A stretch of DNA of 64,000 nucleotides from assembly GCA_021018995.1 (NCBI GenBank), contig CM037584.1, positions 146,647,317 to 146,711,316 on the forward strand. Direction: 5' to 3'. Shown here piece after piece: positions 11,537-23,479 of this stretch. A program made the position numbers and the translations under genes. The DNA comes from Chloranthus sessilifolius (Eukaryota; Streptophyta; Magnoliopsida; Chloranthales; Chloranthaceae). The notes under the pieces were generated by a model that saw only the letters and a program-made list of their open reading frames with translations, did no database searches and had not been told where the DNA came from. How positions within the stretch are numbered: position 1 is the stretch's first letter; every line of letters begins with the position of its first letter.

Positions 11537-12203
11537 TGTAGACACCCAAATTTTACCCAAGGCCCGATCGAAACACCTTTCGAGAGAAGTACAATTATGA
11601 GATTTTGATGGCATGTATGGAACCCTTAGGAATCACCCCAAACCCTTAGGAATCACCCTAGATCCCTTAGGAACCTATCCCGAACCTTTAGAAACCAGTC
11701 CCAACCCTTAGAACCCATTCTAAACCCTAAACCTAACCTTTCAGAGCTATGGGTAAAGAATGGTGCACCAGGAGTAGCTGAGGTCTTCTACTGATATCAA
11801 ATCCCATACCATTGAAAAGTAGAGATCGTCAGCTTACCAACGGTCCAAGAATCGCCCCAATCAGAGGTATACGTCAAAAGATATGGCAAACCGAGCCTAG
11901 AGGGCATGAACGTAAAGTCATGTGGGCCCCTTAGGGACTTGGCGCAACTAATAGTTACACCAGTATTAAACTTTGCCTGGCGGAACTAATAGTTGTGCCA
12001 GGCCAATTTTCCCATATTTTTAGCCTAGCGCAACTAATAGTTGTGCCAGATTCAAAAGTGGGCCCCATCCTCGCGAGCTGACTTCCAGGCACTGTACATA
12101 CTATTTTACTGTACATTTGTTGCGCCAGGCATATTAACAGTAACTGTTGGAATTTGCCCCGAATTTCGTGATTGAGGTTTGACTTGTTAAGCTTGTAGAA
12201 CTT
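11537..12203 (+). repeat. 5' LTR of Tat copy B, U3 portion
   Basis: This part aligns closely with 39418-40085 of the 3' LTR, from TGTAGACACCC through the palindromes to GAATTTGCCCCGAAT and GACTTRTT. Beyond about 12203 the two LTRs no longer match: the TATA box and R/U5 seen in the 3' LTR are missing here. Confidence 0.75.
11940..12048. repeat. Palindromes in the Tat B 5' U3
   Basis: Units lie at 11940-11962, 11978-12000 and 12026-12048, with mismatches that are not all shared with the 3' LTR. A half-site TTGCGCCAGGC lies near 12120. Confidence 0.85.
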
Positions 12204-12320
12204 CCCCTTGAACTTGGCCTTGTTATTTTTGATTTTTACTAACATATCATTGCTGGTTTTTTTAGTTTATTTTTGCTATTTTTTTACTCAACCCTCCGAT
12301 TAAGTTGTTTTACTTACCCC

Positions 12321-12515
12321 TACTTTTTCATCATTTACGAGCCTTAGCCGATTGGCGGGCCTACATGCGCATTGTCCTTTAAAATTCCTTACTTTTCCGT
12401 CATTTTAGTGCCTTAGCCGATTGGCAGGCCTACTTGTGCATTGTCTTTTAATTTTCTTTACATTTTCATCATTTAAATTGCCTTAGCCGATTGGCGGGCC
12501 TACTTGCGCACTCAT
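12321..12515. repeat. About 70-bp tandem repeat, three copies
   Basis: Copies of GCCTTAGCCGATTGGCRGGC begin at 12341, 12410 and 12480. Intervening sequence (TTTTCATCATTTA type) is also repeated. Confidence 0.85.
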
Positions 12516-13028
12516 ATCCTAACAGTGGACGCCGGCCCGTAGTGGCTGCACGGGATAATCACCCCCGGTCTTTGAACTAAAGAAAACTTCCAAAAAAAAA
12601 AAGAAAAAGCTTTGAAAAAAAATTAAAATTGAACCAAGTTAGGGAGCTTAATTAATTTATTTTTGCGGGTTAGATTTTCAAAAGGGTTGGATTAGGCAAA
12701 CACATAAACACTCGGGTCTTAGTATGGCGGCAGCCCCTAGTGGTGATGATCCAGAAAAGTCCTAGCCTACCTAGTATCTAAGAAAGCGCTTGCGCCGGAG
12801 GTATATCGGGTGGGTTCCCATTCCAAAGCTTAAAACCCTTGGGAGAGCGCGCTAGCGAGTTATACTGGACTCAATCCTTAAGACATCGGTGAGAAGAGAA
12901 TCATTCACCAAAAAAAAAAAAACTAGATCAGTTCCCGGAAGCCTAGCTTCCACAAAACCAAAAAAAAGAGAGATTCATTTCGGGTGTTGGTGGCTGCTGC
13001 CAAAAATTCTGAAGTATCTGTTTTTGGC

Positions 13029-13192
13029 TGGCGCATGTATTAGTTGCACTAGCACAAAAATCTAGAATTTATAACTGGCGCAACTAATAGTTGCGCCAGC
13101 TTTAAACTCCACTTTTTTACCTTGGCGCAACTAATAGTTGCGCTAGTGTAAAAGAGCTCCCCTCCAACCTAGGCACAAGTATTAGTTATGCC
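13029..13192. repeat. Four palindromes in the Tat B leader
   Basis: Units lie at 13029-13051, 13076-13098 (perfect), 13123-13145 and 13170-13192 (degraded). Confidence 0.85.
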
Positions 13193-13677
13193 AGGTCTAT
13201 TTATAGCACCCCAGCCCGAATCTGTGGTCTTCTTCACCTCCCGAGTCTCCCGATCAGTGTTCTTAGTGCCTTGTTTGGGCCCCGCCATCTCCGACACCCA
13301 ATACGCCCCTGTCGGTCAAAAGAGGGCAACCTCTTTTGGCTCATTCAAAGGGATCAGGTTGTTTGCCTCGATTTCTGTGCCTTCAATAGATCGAAGGTTC
13401 TCCTTCGATTCTTCCAAAGTGCATCGGAACCATTGCCGCAGGTCATGAATTAAGGTACGAGAGCCACCCGAAAAGAGAATTCCAAGGCCTTGGAACCTTT
13501 GTTTTTCAAAAAAATTTCATAAAATTCAAAAAATATATATAATCAAAATCCAAAAAATATATAGTTTGTGGTGCCGGCACAACGGCATCATCTTGCCCTC
13601 TGTCGTCCCGTAGGAGAAGAAGGAAGAGGATTTTTGGGCCTTATCCAAGGCACCCTTACCCAACCCACTCACAAAGA

Positions 13678-14975
13678 ATGTCGTGGGTAGTGGACCCGGC
13701 TTACGCCGATCCCGACTCATACCCGCCACATTCTCCAACCCACTCCCATTCTGGGGAAGCTTTTTCCACCATCCCCCTCACCCAACCCCGCTTTACCGTT
13801 ACCGGCCCATTTGGTGCCCCCATTTTCCCAACCAATACCCCCCAAAATATCCAAAATCCAACCCCCCATTCTCCATCTTTTGCCTAAACCATGCCCATGC
13901 CAAACCCATTTTCCCAATCCACATCCATGCCCCACTTCCCAACATACCCCTATAGACCCGATCCACCCGCATTCACATACACCACTTCCACCCTATCCAA
14001 CCCCCCATAAAATACCCCATCCATCCGAGTCATGCCCATTTTTACTGGGGTCATGCGCAACTTTCCTCGTCCCTCCTCATCATGCCCCCCATCATCCCAA
14101 AATATACCCAATACATCCCCTCATCCACCCCATACCCCCCCACCTACTGTGGCCATGCCCGATTATACCGGGGTCATGCCCAATTTTTCCACCACCTCCA
14201 TCCCATCTATACCCCATCACCCCTTAAATCCCCCATCTCCATCCAACCCTTCCTCCATGACCGTGATGGAGGAGATGTTCCAAGCCTATTCCATGTGGAA
14301 GGCTTCTCAAAACACCCCTTCTCCTCCACACCCCATGAACCCTTCCCATACCCTAACCAATCTCCATGCCTCACTCCCCCATGACCCCCATCAACCCCCC
14401 ATAATCCATACCACCCAAACCCCCATTACCCACTTAGCCCAAGGCCTCATGGCCCAATCTCCAAACTCCCACATACCCCAAGGCCCATTGGCCCAAACCC
14501 CCTTTTTCCACATATCCCAGGGCCCCATGGCCCAATACCCCACCACCCAAACCTACCTAGGGCCCATGGCCCAGACCCACCAAGGGCCCAAACCCACCAA
14601 GCCCATGGCCCAGATCCATCAAGGCCCATTGGGCCAGACCCACAAAGGGCCCATGGCCAATACCCACCAATGGCCCATGGGCGAGATCCATCAAGGCCCA
14701 TGGGCCAGACCAATCAAGGCCCATTGGGCTAGACCCTCTAAGGGCCTATGGCCCAGACCCATCAAGGGTCCTTGGCCCAAACCTACCAAGGGTCCATGGC
14801 CCAAACCTATCAATGGCCCATGACCCAGAATTACCAAGGGTTCATGGCCCAAGCCCGAACCCCACACTCACACCTTCCCCAATACCCCCAACATTTAACC
14901 CAACCTTCACAACTGGGTCAAACCCATGTCATCCCCCAAACCCAATTCTCCCATGGCCCCACACCCCAAGGCCAT
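13678..14975 (+). pseudogene. gag, N-terminal part (Tat copy B), interrupted by insertion
   Basis: The frame opens MSWVVDPAYADPDS. The first 300 codons are extremely rich in proline, histidine, serine and threonine, and lead into a glutamine/methionine/proline repeat region (MAQTHQG-type units, 14440-14850). A TAA at 13885 and a frame change near 14750 break it. The frame used at 14748-14975 is the one that resumes at 29091 once the nested element and one GCCAT duplication are removed. This Pro-rich extension precedes the usual gag core and has no function I can assign. Confidence 0.7.
14440..14850. repeat. GC-rich coding minisatellite in gag
   Basis: Short units built on GGCCCATGGCCCAGACCCA recur about every 30 bp, encoding variants of GPMAQTHQ. 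Some units are shifted so they read in another frame. Confidence 0.8.
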
Positions 14976-15733
14976 TGTTGTCGCTCCACATGTGCCTTTT
15001 TTTTGTGTATTTTGAGAACGAATTAATGAATAATAAGTTACATAATTTTAAATTATGAAAGAGATATCAGCACATTGAGGGCTAACAATAGCCTGCAAGA
15101 TCAGGGCCAATTGTAGTAAGTTTTAAAAGTGAGTATATTAAAGATCGTCCACAGAGAATTAGTCTGAAATATGAGATAGACCTCCAGATCTGTGCTACCA
15201 GATCTGGCTCTATAATTATCTAGAAAGCAGATAAAAAGAGAGTGTTGGGTTTTTGTCATGTTTAACTAAAAGCAAATAAAGAAAAGAATTATCTAACTGA
15301 TCCAGATTCAAGTTGGGGAAGTGATTAAAATAAATCAAATGGAGAAATAATAACTTTCTGTGATTTCGCCTTTGAATTTTAATGGAGAATCAACTAAATA
15401 GAGTTGATTCAATCTTCATCGGCTACCAAAGACACGGATGTAAGAGAAATAAATCTGAATTAAGGAAGGGTTTAGACTTATGGTTATGATCATCACTTAA
15501 ATGGTCACGGATCATCCAATAGTTGTTGACCTATCCTCAATTGAACATGAACATCAACGCAAGTCTTTATGAACTAGATTCTGACGCTAATTAAATGCAG
15601 GGTAATGAATCAAGGAAATTGCATGCAAAGTAGTGAATCTAAAGGAGTCTAATGCACTAAGGTGATCAATAAGAACCCTTGACATGAATCCAATGGAGAA
15701 AACATGCTTTTTGACAACCTTTTAAATTCAATC

Positions 15734-15797
15734 TTACAATTCTGAGCACGGCTTTAGAAAGCCCTTACAATTCTGAGCACGGCTTTAGAAAGCCCTC
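15734..15797. repeat. 32-bp direct repeat in the Athila LTR
   Basis: The phrase GAGCACGGCTTTAGAAAGCC occurs twice in tandem here and again at the matching place in the other LTR near 28000, so it predates insertion. Confidence 0.85.
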
Positions 15798-16725
15798 GGA
15801 CTAGCGATCTTGAATCCGATCTCTTTGGCGTTACAAAAGCACTCTGAATTCTCAAAAAGCAAAAGAGAGGAAGAAATTACAAGTGCAGATAGACTATCTG
15901 GAAGGAGGAAATAGAAATGAAAACTCAAAATCTGGATGCCTCAATTGGGCAAATGTCTTCTCAATTTATAGCTTTCCTCTATCCTCGCAAGGCTGAATTG
16001 ACCAATCGGTGCTCAGATCAGATTGCCCAATGGTGTTGAGCACGGGATCCAGATCTGTTTCGCCAATGAAAATGCTCGATCTGGTTCACCAATCAGCGTT
16101 AGAAGCATCAATTCATGGGAATTCAAAAGTTTGTTTGAGCTTCTAGAAGTTCCGTGATTTCATCTTTGGGTTTTCACGTGGGGAATATGCCTTTGGTTTG
16201 TGCTTGGAATCTTCGAGAATGTCTCTGGGCTTTTAATTACATTAGGGGCGCTGCAGAGTTCTTGAAATGCCCTTCAAAGTGGTCATAAATCCTCAAAGAT
16301 GCCATTTCGCAGAGGTTAAGGGTCTTTTAAGTAGGTTGGCTCGAAGTTCTTTTTCATAAGCGAAGTTCTTTCATAAAGCACTTCTCTTCTTTTCAGAGGT
16401 AAATCTTCTATTAGAGTGTTTTCTTCTTTTCGCAAAGTTCAAAGTTCTTTGCGAATAGTAGATGTTCTTTCTTGAATTGAACTTTTAGCTTCCATTCTTC
16501 TTTGAATGGATCCTTCTTCTTCTTTAGGTCTTTTCTTGCTCTTTTAGGACCTTTTAGCCATTCTTTGAGACTATTTCTTCACTCCTCTTTGAGCTTGACA
16601 TGCATTGTCGACTTTTGATCATTTTAGGATGGTTTTGATTTGGACTGTCTTTTGGTTAGGCGCAATATGAACACTAAAGCACTTATTTAGTCCTCTCAAG
16701 GGCCTTTCAAGGCTCATGTTTAGGG

Positions 16726-16744
16726 GTGAAAATGGTATTTTCAC
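16726..16744. repeat. Hairpin at the start of the 3' LTR
   Basis: GTGAAAAT, loop GGT, ATTTTCAC, ten bases inside the LTR terminus. Confidence 0.8.
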
Positions 16745-16753
16745 TACTTATCA

Positions 16754-16766
16754 CACCCCCAAACCT
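16754..16766 (-). other. Polypurine tract of the Athila-like element
   Basis: On the minus strand AGGTTTGGGGGTG lies directly before the TGATAAGTAG LTR start, as expected for the plus-strand primer. Confidence 0.75.
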
Positions 16767-18705
16767 AAGCTTTGCTAGTCCACGAGCAAAGAAACATAAA
16801 AACAAAGTAAAGAGCCACTTTTGTAGGAAGCACAGTGCATTTAGCATATGCAACAAGCCTTCTCCACCCCTAGGTGCTCCCTAGGGCAGGAGTGCAGTCT
16901 CCTGAGGGTTTTCGGTGAAGGTACCCACAAACTTCTCCATGAAATGCTTAATATCGCAATATTATCAAATGAGCAAAAAGGAGCAGGTTAGTTACTCTTG
17001 AATCAATGATGAAACAGAAAATTTGATTATTGTTTGCACGAATTTAAACATTTATAAACCTCATGAATGTTTCACTATTTCCAATCAGTGAACAAATATA
17101 GAAAATCATACAGATGTGCCAGGAGTAAGCTCATCCTATGGATAAAAATTAGGTTATAAGTCATACTTAAGGTGCTCAAGTTCCAACCCAAACACTCACC
17201 AGGGTATACTCTCATCAGTGTTTTTGTTGAGGGGTTCATTTTCACTCAAGCTCAAGAGCAGTTACATCTCCCAAATGGATCTGTAAGCATGAGCATAGGC
17301 ATGATTCTTAGGCAATGGCATCATTGACATCTCCTCACCATAGATTGGGTCACTTCTCATCTCCACATGACAGCTCACTCAACTTTGGATCACAAGGGCT
17401 TTTAATCTAGGTTTGTTTGTATGGCTTATGGAGTGAAGTTTCAAGGAAAGGCAATTTGAACAGAGGTTTGAATTTGAGAACTCAGGAAGTGCAGGAGATG
17501 GTTCATGACTCCACCTTTTTGAGTTTAGCTTCTTTCTTCTTCTTTTCGAGATTCTCACATTCACAGTGATCAGTTCTTTCTTTGATCTTGCATTTTTCAA
17601 CGTAAGGTCCCTTTTTTTTTTTTTTTTTGCCTTTCTGCTCGCAACTTTTTCACATTGTTTGTCTTTTCTTTTCTCAGTCACCATATTGCCTGTTTTTGAG
17701 GTATTTTCTCTTCATTTTCTTGATGTTGCCCAGAAATGGTCCATCTTCAGTTCTTTCTCCTTTACCTCCTGAATTCTCAGAGTGAGGGAAGGCTGAATTG
17801 GTTCCATAGGTTCAAAAAGTACTTTTGGGTATTTTTGATGAAGAATTGTAGGATTTATACTCAAATGGGGTACAAACAGGCAGATTTTTCTTGGTTGGTT
17901 ACTCATAGGTTCAAGCTGTCCAAAGAAGGCCTTGATCTTTTCCTCAGTTTCATGAGTGCTGTTACTTGTTTTAATTTGGAGTTTCCTAACTTCTAGTGGA
18001 TCTAATGCCTCAGCCAATCCTTTGAATCAGAAAAAATTGCCTCAGTCACTCTTCAACAGAGATGGAAAATATATGGGCTCAATTCTCACTGGTTATGGTT
18101 TTTCCTTGAGCTTTTAAGTATATCTTTACCTTTTTCTCTTCCTTTTGACTTACTATGTGCTGATACCAGTATGTTTTTATGGTGTAATTATCATGGAAAT
18201 GTAGAATATCGCAAGGTTTAGAATGTCTAAATTCTTGCAAAGAAAATTTTAAAATTTCCACATTGTCATGATTCTTAAGTAAAATAATTCATTTCCTGAT
18301 TACTTAGGTGATTCTATTGTCCTTAGGTTAACTATTCCTTGGGCAGACACCGCCACACCCCCAAACCTACGAGGAGCAGTGTCCTCACTTGTTCAAAGCT
18401 GGTGGCATAGTCACAGTTAGTAGGGGAAAACAGCAGAAAAAATAATAGCATGCAGAATTGCAGAAAGCAAATTGTATGAACCAGAAATTTTACAGAAAAT
18501 AAAAGAAAAGAGGGGAAAGGGAGTAAGGGTGAGGTTTATTTTGTTTGTTTCAAGTAGAGCACTATAATGAAAAATTGCAAAATAATGACAGAACAATTAA
18601 TGAGAGAAAATGGAATAAGAAAAAAACAAATGATGTAATTGCACTGAATGATACAAAAAACAAAAGATTTATACATTGTATTTGAGACACAGTAGATGCA
18701 GACTT
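16767..18705 (-). other. 3' untranslated part of the Athila-like element
   Basis: No protein of a recognised family is visible. Several frames of 60-100 codons are open on both strands, but composition gives no support for coding. A second purine-rich tract like the one at 16754 lies at 18355-18368. Confidence 0.5.
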
Positions 18706-21073
18706 TTAATAACTAGGATCAAAGTCAGTATCATAGATGGGTTCTATGGGCTCTGAACTAGAGTCACTGTCAGAATCCGAACTAGAATCAGTGTTGGAAT
18801 CAGAACTGGATTTTGGTTTCTCAGGAATGGAGTTCTGGAGTTCAGTGTACTCTTCTGACTTGATCTTTCTGGTGAGGCCAAGGTGTTTGGTCAGGCTGGT
18901 GGTTTTCTTCTGTTCTTGAGCTAACTGAGCTTGGAGCATAGCCACCTTGTGCTGCTCAGCCTTGACCAATTGGAATGTTCGTCCCACCAGATCCCTCATC
19001 TTCTCTCTCTCAAATTGCATGAAATGCTCTAATTTTTTATTTTGGCCTCATAAGGGGTTCGGATGTAGGCCTCCAAATCAGCCAGCCCCTTCTGCACATC
19101 CCTACGGATGTAGGGATTTTCTATCATGGCCTGGGAGAGGGTGGCATATCTAGGGAGGGGGATGGAGTGGTAGGGGACTAAAGGGGTCCACTGGGGAGGG
19201 GGGTTAAGAGAGGTCATTGAATGGCTAAATCGAGAAAAGCAGGGGTGGTGAAGGGGGTCTGCATTTGGGTAGCCTTTGTGAGGCAAAATGGAGAGCAGGG
19301 TAATGGGGTAGGTGGTAATGGGCGATTAACGGATGAACTCAATGTAGCGGTGATTGTCTGCATTTGTTTGGAGCCGGGCTTGGATATTTTGGAGGTAGGT
19401 GAGGATCTGGGTGTAGGGAGCGGTGTGGGGAGATTAGCCTAGAGGGATTGGGATTAGTGAGGTGGAGGTTGGGGGTAATGGGTGTGAAAGGGAGGTGGGG
19501 AAATGGGTGAAAGGGGAGGAGCAGGGATAGGTGTAGGATCTAGCTCCATGGTGTCAAATAGGGTGAATACGCCTCTGTGGGGAAAGGTTGGGGTTCAGAG
19601 GTCCGGATACCTCGGTGTATGTGTCAAGGGGTGTGGGAATGTGAGGAGCTTTGGAGCGAGGGGTGGAAGGGATGGAGCAAGGATTGGGGTGGCTAATTCC
19701 TCTAGGACACAGTTATTGTTGGGGAGATGGGTGGTGTTGGGATAGTAGGGTGGTTGGTGTGGTAGGGGTGTCCAAAATAGGAATGATGGAAGGTGTGGAT
19801 GATGAACCCTGGGATGGGGGAGGTGTGGAGGAATAGGGAACCAGCCATCTGTGGTCAGAGGAGGTGCACAAAAGTTGGCTACCTCAGGTGTGTGGACTAG
19901 TGCAGCAAGTGGTGCGACTAAAGAGCCTGGTCACCACAGGGAGTTGGGCTTATAAACCTGGTAGGGGCTGGCCGAGGCTCAGGGCTGGTTGAGGCTCAAG
20001 ACAATTTCCACTTCGCAGATGCCCACCCACACTTCGTGGCTTGGTTCTCTGTCATGCTCAGAAAGAACTAGCTCTGCTCAAAGTGCTATGGGTTCGGCAG
20101 GAGGCGGGTGCTGGTTCTCCTACTTCCCTCATTCTTCTTAACATGGCACGACTTGTGGTCCGTGCTTTCTTGCCAAAGTTGTGAGGTGAGTACCTCAAAG
20201 GGCTCTTCCCTATCAATGTCAAACTTGGCTCTTAAGAGGGCTGAAATTAGTCTTCCAAAGGGAGGCCAATTTTCTGTTCCTTCTTTACCTTGGCACTCAC
20301 ATCAGCCATTGCTTCCAGATGAGCATGGGGCATTGAAAATTGCCCTTAGAAAAGTGAAAGAGGGCTTGAGGATAGGAGTTCGCCTCTCTTGGGTATGCCC
20401 TTGATTACATAAAAGCTCCCTCGAGTATGGAATCCATTAGCGAGATATTGCGAGATCTCTTCTCATTATTGATTGCCCGGAACTCACCATGCCTTGTGTC
20501 AAATGGGCAGCCATGTTTACGAAAGAAAGCCGAGCGACCAAAGGTCCATCGGGGTTGAATTGAAAAGGTATCCCGAGCATGCCCTATGTCCTCAGGTACA
20601 TCCTTAGGTCATAGTTATCTATGAAAATGACTAAGGTTGGCACGTCACAACATCTTTAGTGACCTTTGTGAGGTTTTGATACCAGTTTATCATCCTTGGA
20701 TAAGTTGTTTCTGATAATGAGGTGAGGATAGTGCTGAGAGAAGCTTCCCTGAGGTAGCTTAGGGATGGTAGGCAATCAGGTTTGGTGGAGAAAAAAGTTT
20801 CATCCACCAATAACTTCGTATGAGCTTCTGGGCATCAATGAAGGGTTAGGCAAAACTAAGTGAATGGGTAATGGGGGCAGCTCAGACTCAGGGCTTGAGG
20901 CAGCAGGGGTAGGCTCCTTATGGCGTATTTTCTTTCCTTTTTCAACCCTATCTGCCTTGTCCATTGAAAGCTTTCTCTTTGCAGACGTTTTTGCTTTGCC
21001 TTTGGCTTTTGGGGTCGATTTGGTTGCCTTCTTGACTGATGATTTGGGGAACATGGCAGCTAAGGATTTTTCA
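18706..21073 (-). pseudogene. Third open region (env-like position) of the Athila-like element, broken
   Basis: Athila elements commonly carry an extra frame between integrase and the 3' LTR, sometimes called envelope-like or a plant transposon protein. Here the N-terminal piece (21105-20800) is strongly basic, with a run of Lys, Ala and Ser residues after MGKTEKSLAAMFPKSS. The C-terminal pieces (19286-19029 and 19020-18706) contain a heptad-like helix (MLQAQLAQEQ) and a Ser/Asp-rich tail. Between them the frame is shifted or stopped several times. I see no clear signal peptide or membrane segment in the pieces, so I do not claim an envelope function. Confidence 0.5.
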
Positions 21074-21939
21074 GTCTTTCCCATACTTAAAATGGAGGAA
21101 AACAAAAGCCCAAATACTGGCTACCACAGATCTAGAACAAAAAATTTTGAGCGAGAATGGATAGAAACAATACCGCGATCTAGGGTTTGTTCTTGAACTG
21201 AGTCGCTTTGCTTGTACAGATCGCCCAACTGACAGTCTGACTTTGATCTCTGAAAAATGGAAACGCTCAAACAATTAGGAACAAAACGGCTGATATCCTT
21301 GAGGAGCTCGTGTGAGAAGAGAGTGAGCTAGGGTTTTAGTGGAGCGTCGCTCTGCAGAGAGTATTTGCAAATACAACGCTAACTTCAAAACGACTAAATA
21401 TACTTGAAGCTAAAATCATAAAAGCACCTTTAAGTTTTGAAAAGTTCCAAAGAGCCCTTCTTATTACTTGAATGGCAAAAGTGCCTTTCGACAAGTAGAT
21501 AACCGGAAAGATTATTTCAAAGGACTTAGCTTGAACCGTCTATTCGAAAAGGAAATGTTATCATAATCAACTATTCGAAAGAACATCTTTGTTTCGAGCG
21601 ATTCATTTACGCTCGAGAATCTTTTCGAATAGAACTTTGGACTTTACGAAAAGTAATTTTTTGCTGCGATTTGAACTTTAAGGTGTAATTAAACTATGCG
21701 AAAAGGAAAAGAAAGCAGAGAAATTTAGTAAAAACTATGTTGTACAAACATAATATACAATTTTCTACCATCGATTTTTGGAGATTCGTGATGACGGATG
21801 GGCGACGGGCTCTGAATGTTGTCAATGCATGGCTTGAGCCTCGACCATTTACCTTAATGACTCTTCCATCATTGGGGTCTGAAATTTCCACTGAGGGGAG
21901 GCCTTGATGATGTGTGTATGGCCCTTCCCATCCGGATCT

Positions 21940-23060
21940 CAATTTGCCGGAAAGAATTTAAGTTTAGAGTTGAATAACCATACCTTAGAACCGGTATGAA
22001 CTCTTTTCTCATTAAACTCCTATCATGAAATGATTTGACTTTCTCCTTATACAATGGAGCTTGTATAAGCATCCATCCGCAGCTCTTCCAATTCGGTGAG
22101 TTGAAGTTTCCTGTGATTACCAAAGTTAGATCCATATTAAATGTTTTAATAGCCGTAAAGCTTTGTATTCTAACTCTACTGCAAATGACATGCTTTGCCA
22201 TAGACCAGTCTAAAAGGGACATTCCAATTGGAGTTTTGTAGGCAGCTCAGATGCCCACAAAGCATCATTCAAACTTAAATGACCAATCCTTTCTCTGCCT
22301 TCTTTCTTGTTTTTTCCAAAATGTGTTTGATTTCTCTATTGAAATCTCCACTTGTCCAAGGTTTGTGGATGATAGGAGTGGCTACTCTATGAGTGACAGT
22401 ACTTTTTCAATAGAGTTTCAAAGCTGTTGCAAAGTGGCTCCCCATCACCGATGATGGCTCTGGGAAAACCAAACCTGGAAAAATGTGGTCCTTGAGAAAT
22501 TTCAAAACCACTTTGTGATCATTTGATTTAGTAGCTATGGCTTCAATCCACTTGGAGACATAGTCCATCGCTACTAAAATGAAGTTATTTCCATTAGAAG
22601 GAGGAAAGGGCCCATGAAATCTATTCCCCATACATCCAAATGCTCAACTACCGAGGATTGGCTGGGGCATTGAGTTTCTTTTGGAAATCTTGCCCATTTT
22701 TGGCGATTCGCAAGATTTACTGATGTTGTAAGGCATCTTTAAAGATTGTGGGCCAATAGAAACCACTGCAGAATTTTTGCTGTTTTATTGCCGAAATGGC
22801 CTCCACAGCTGTTCATGACACATTGACAATATGCCGAGAATTCATGGTCCGACACACTTTCGATCACTTGGTCTCGCACAATTCTTGAATAGATAAGGGT
22901 CTTCCCAAATGAAATTTTTAACTTGTGAGAAGAAAAGATCTTTATCCATTCGATTCCAATGTTGAGGAATCATCCGATAGCCAAGAAGTTGACTATGTTT
23001 GCAAACCAAGGATCGTGGGTATTGATGGCAAAAGTTGCTCATCGAAATGATTCATTAGTG
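21940..23060 (-). pseudogene. Integrase of the Athila-like element, degenerate
   Basis: The minus strand shows a linker ending DKDLFFSQVKNFIWEDPYLF (about 22945), then a zinc-binding region, then the core: GNRFHGPFPPSNGNNFILVA followed by MDYVSKWIEAIATKS (22620-22500) matches gypsy integrase after the first catalytic Asp. The second Asp region (about 22450) and the Glu helix (about 22330) are recognisable in other frames. Many frameshifts make it non-functional. Confidence 0.75.
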
Positions 23061-23089
23061 GGTAAGCTATCATCCTCAAGATTGAGAAT

Positions 23090-23450
23090 TCGGATAAGTG
23101 ATCACCACCACATTCTCCACTCCTTTCTTATCCTTAATCAGTAGATCAAACTCCTGTAATAGGAGGATCCATCGATTAATCTGGGCTTGGTATCCTTCTT
23201 AGATGTATAAGGTACTTTAGGGCAGTGGTCAAGAACACCACATTTGTGAACCTAAAACATAAGACCAATTTCTCCAATGCAAACACAATGGCCAGCAACT
23301 CTTTCTCGGTTGTTGTGTAGTTGAGCTGCATCTATCATGGATCTCGGGCATAAGCTATGACATGGGGAAGCTTATCTTTCTCCGCCTAGGACAGCTCTAG
23401 GGCATAGTCCGATGCATCACACATCACTCAAAGGGTGAATAGTCGGGACT
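23090..23450 (-). pseudogene. RNase H of the Athila-like element, degenerate
   Basis: Frames on the minus strand contain fragments resembling the family's LNYTTTEKELLA and KPRLI blocks. Stops and single-base indels occur every few dozen codons. It follows RT directly, as expected. Confidence 0.6.
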
Positions 23451-23479
23451 GCAAGATGGGTCAAATCACATTTCTTAAG

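Larger units (their letters stand above)
12204..13677 (+). other. Leader of Tat copy B
   Basis: No gene. It is shared with 669-1884 of copy A (reverse complement). It contains a 70-bp tandem repeat, a block of A-runs, and a second palindrome array just before gag. A convincing primer-binding site was not found. Confidence 0.6.
14976..16753 (-). repeat. 3' LTR of the Athila-like element
   Basis: On the minus strand it runs from TGATAAGTAG to GCGACAACA, 1778 bp. It matches 27249-29085 over its whole length with many substitutions and small indels. Confidence 0.92.

Noticed and set aside
17566-18017. Opposed open frames of about 70-100 codons in the Athila 3' region
   Set aside because: Both strands are open over the same T-rich tract, without family motifs.
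18706-21073. A true envelope gene in the Athila-like element
   Set aside because: Position fits the env-like region of Athila, but I see no signal peptide, cleavage site or membrane anchor and the frame is broken.
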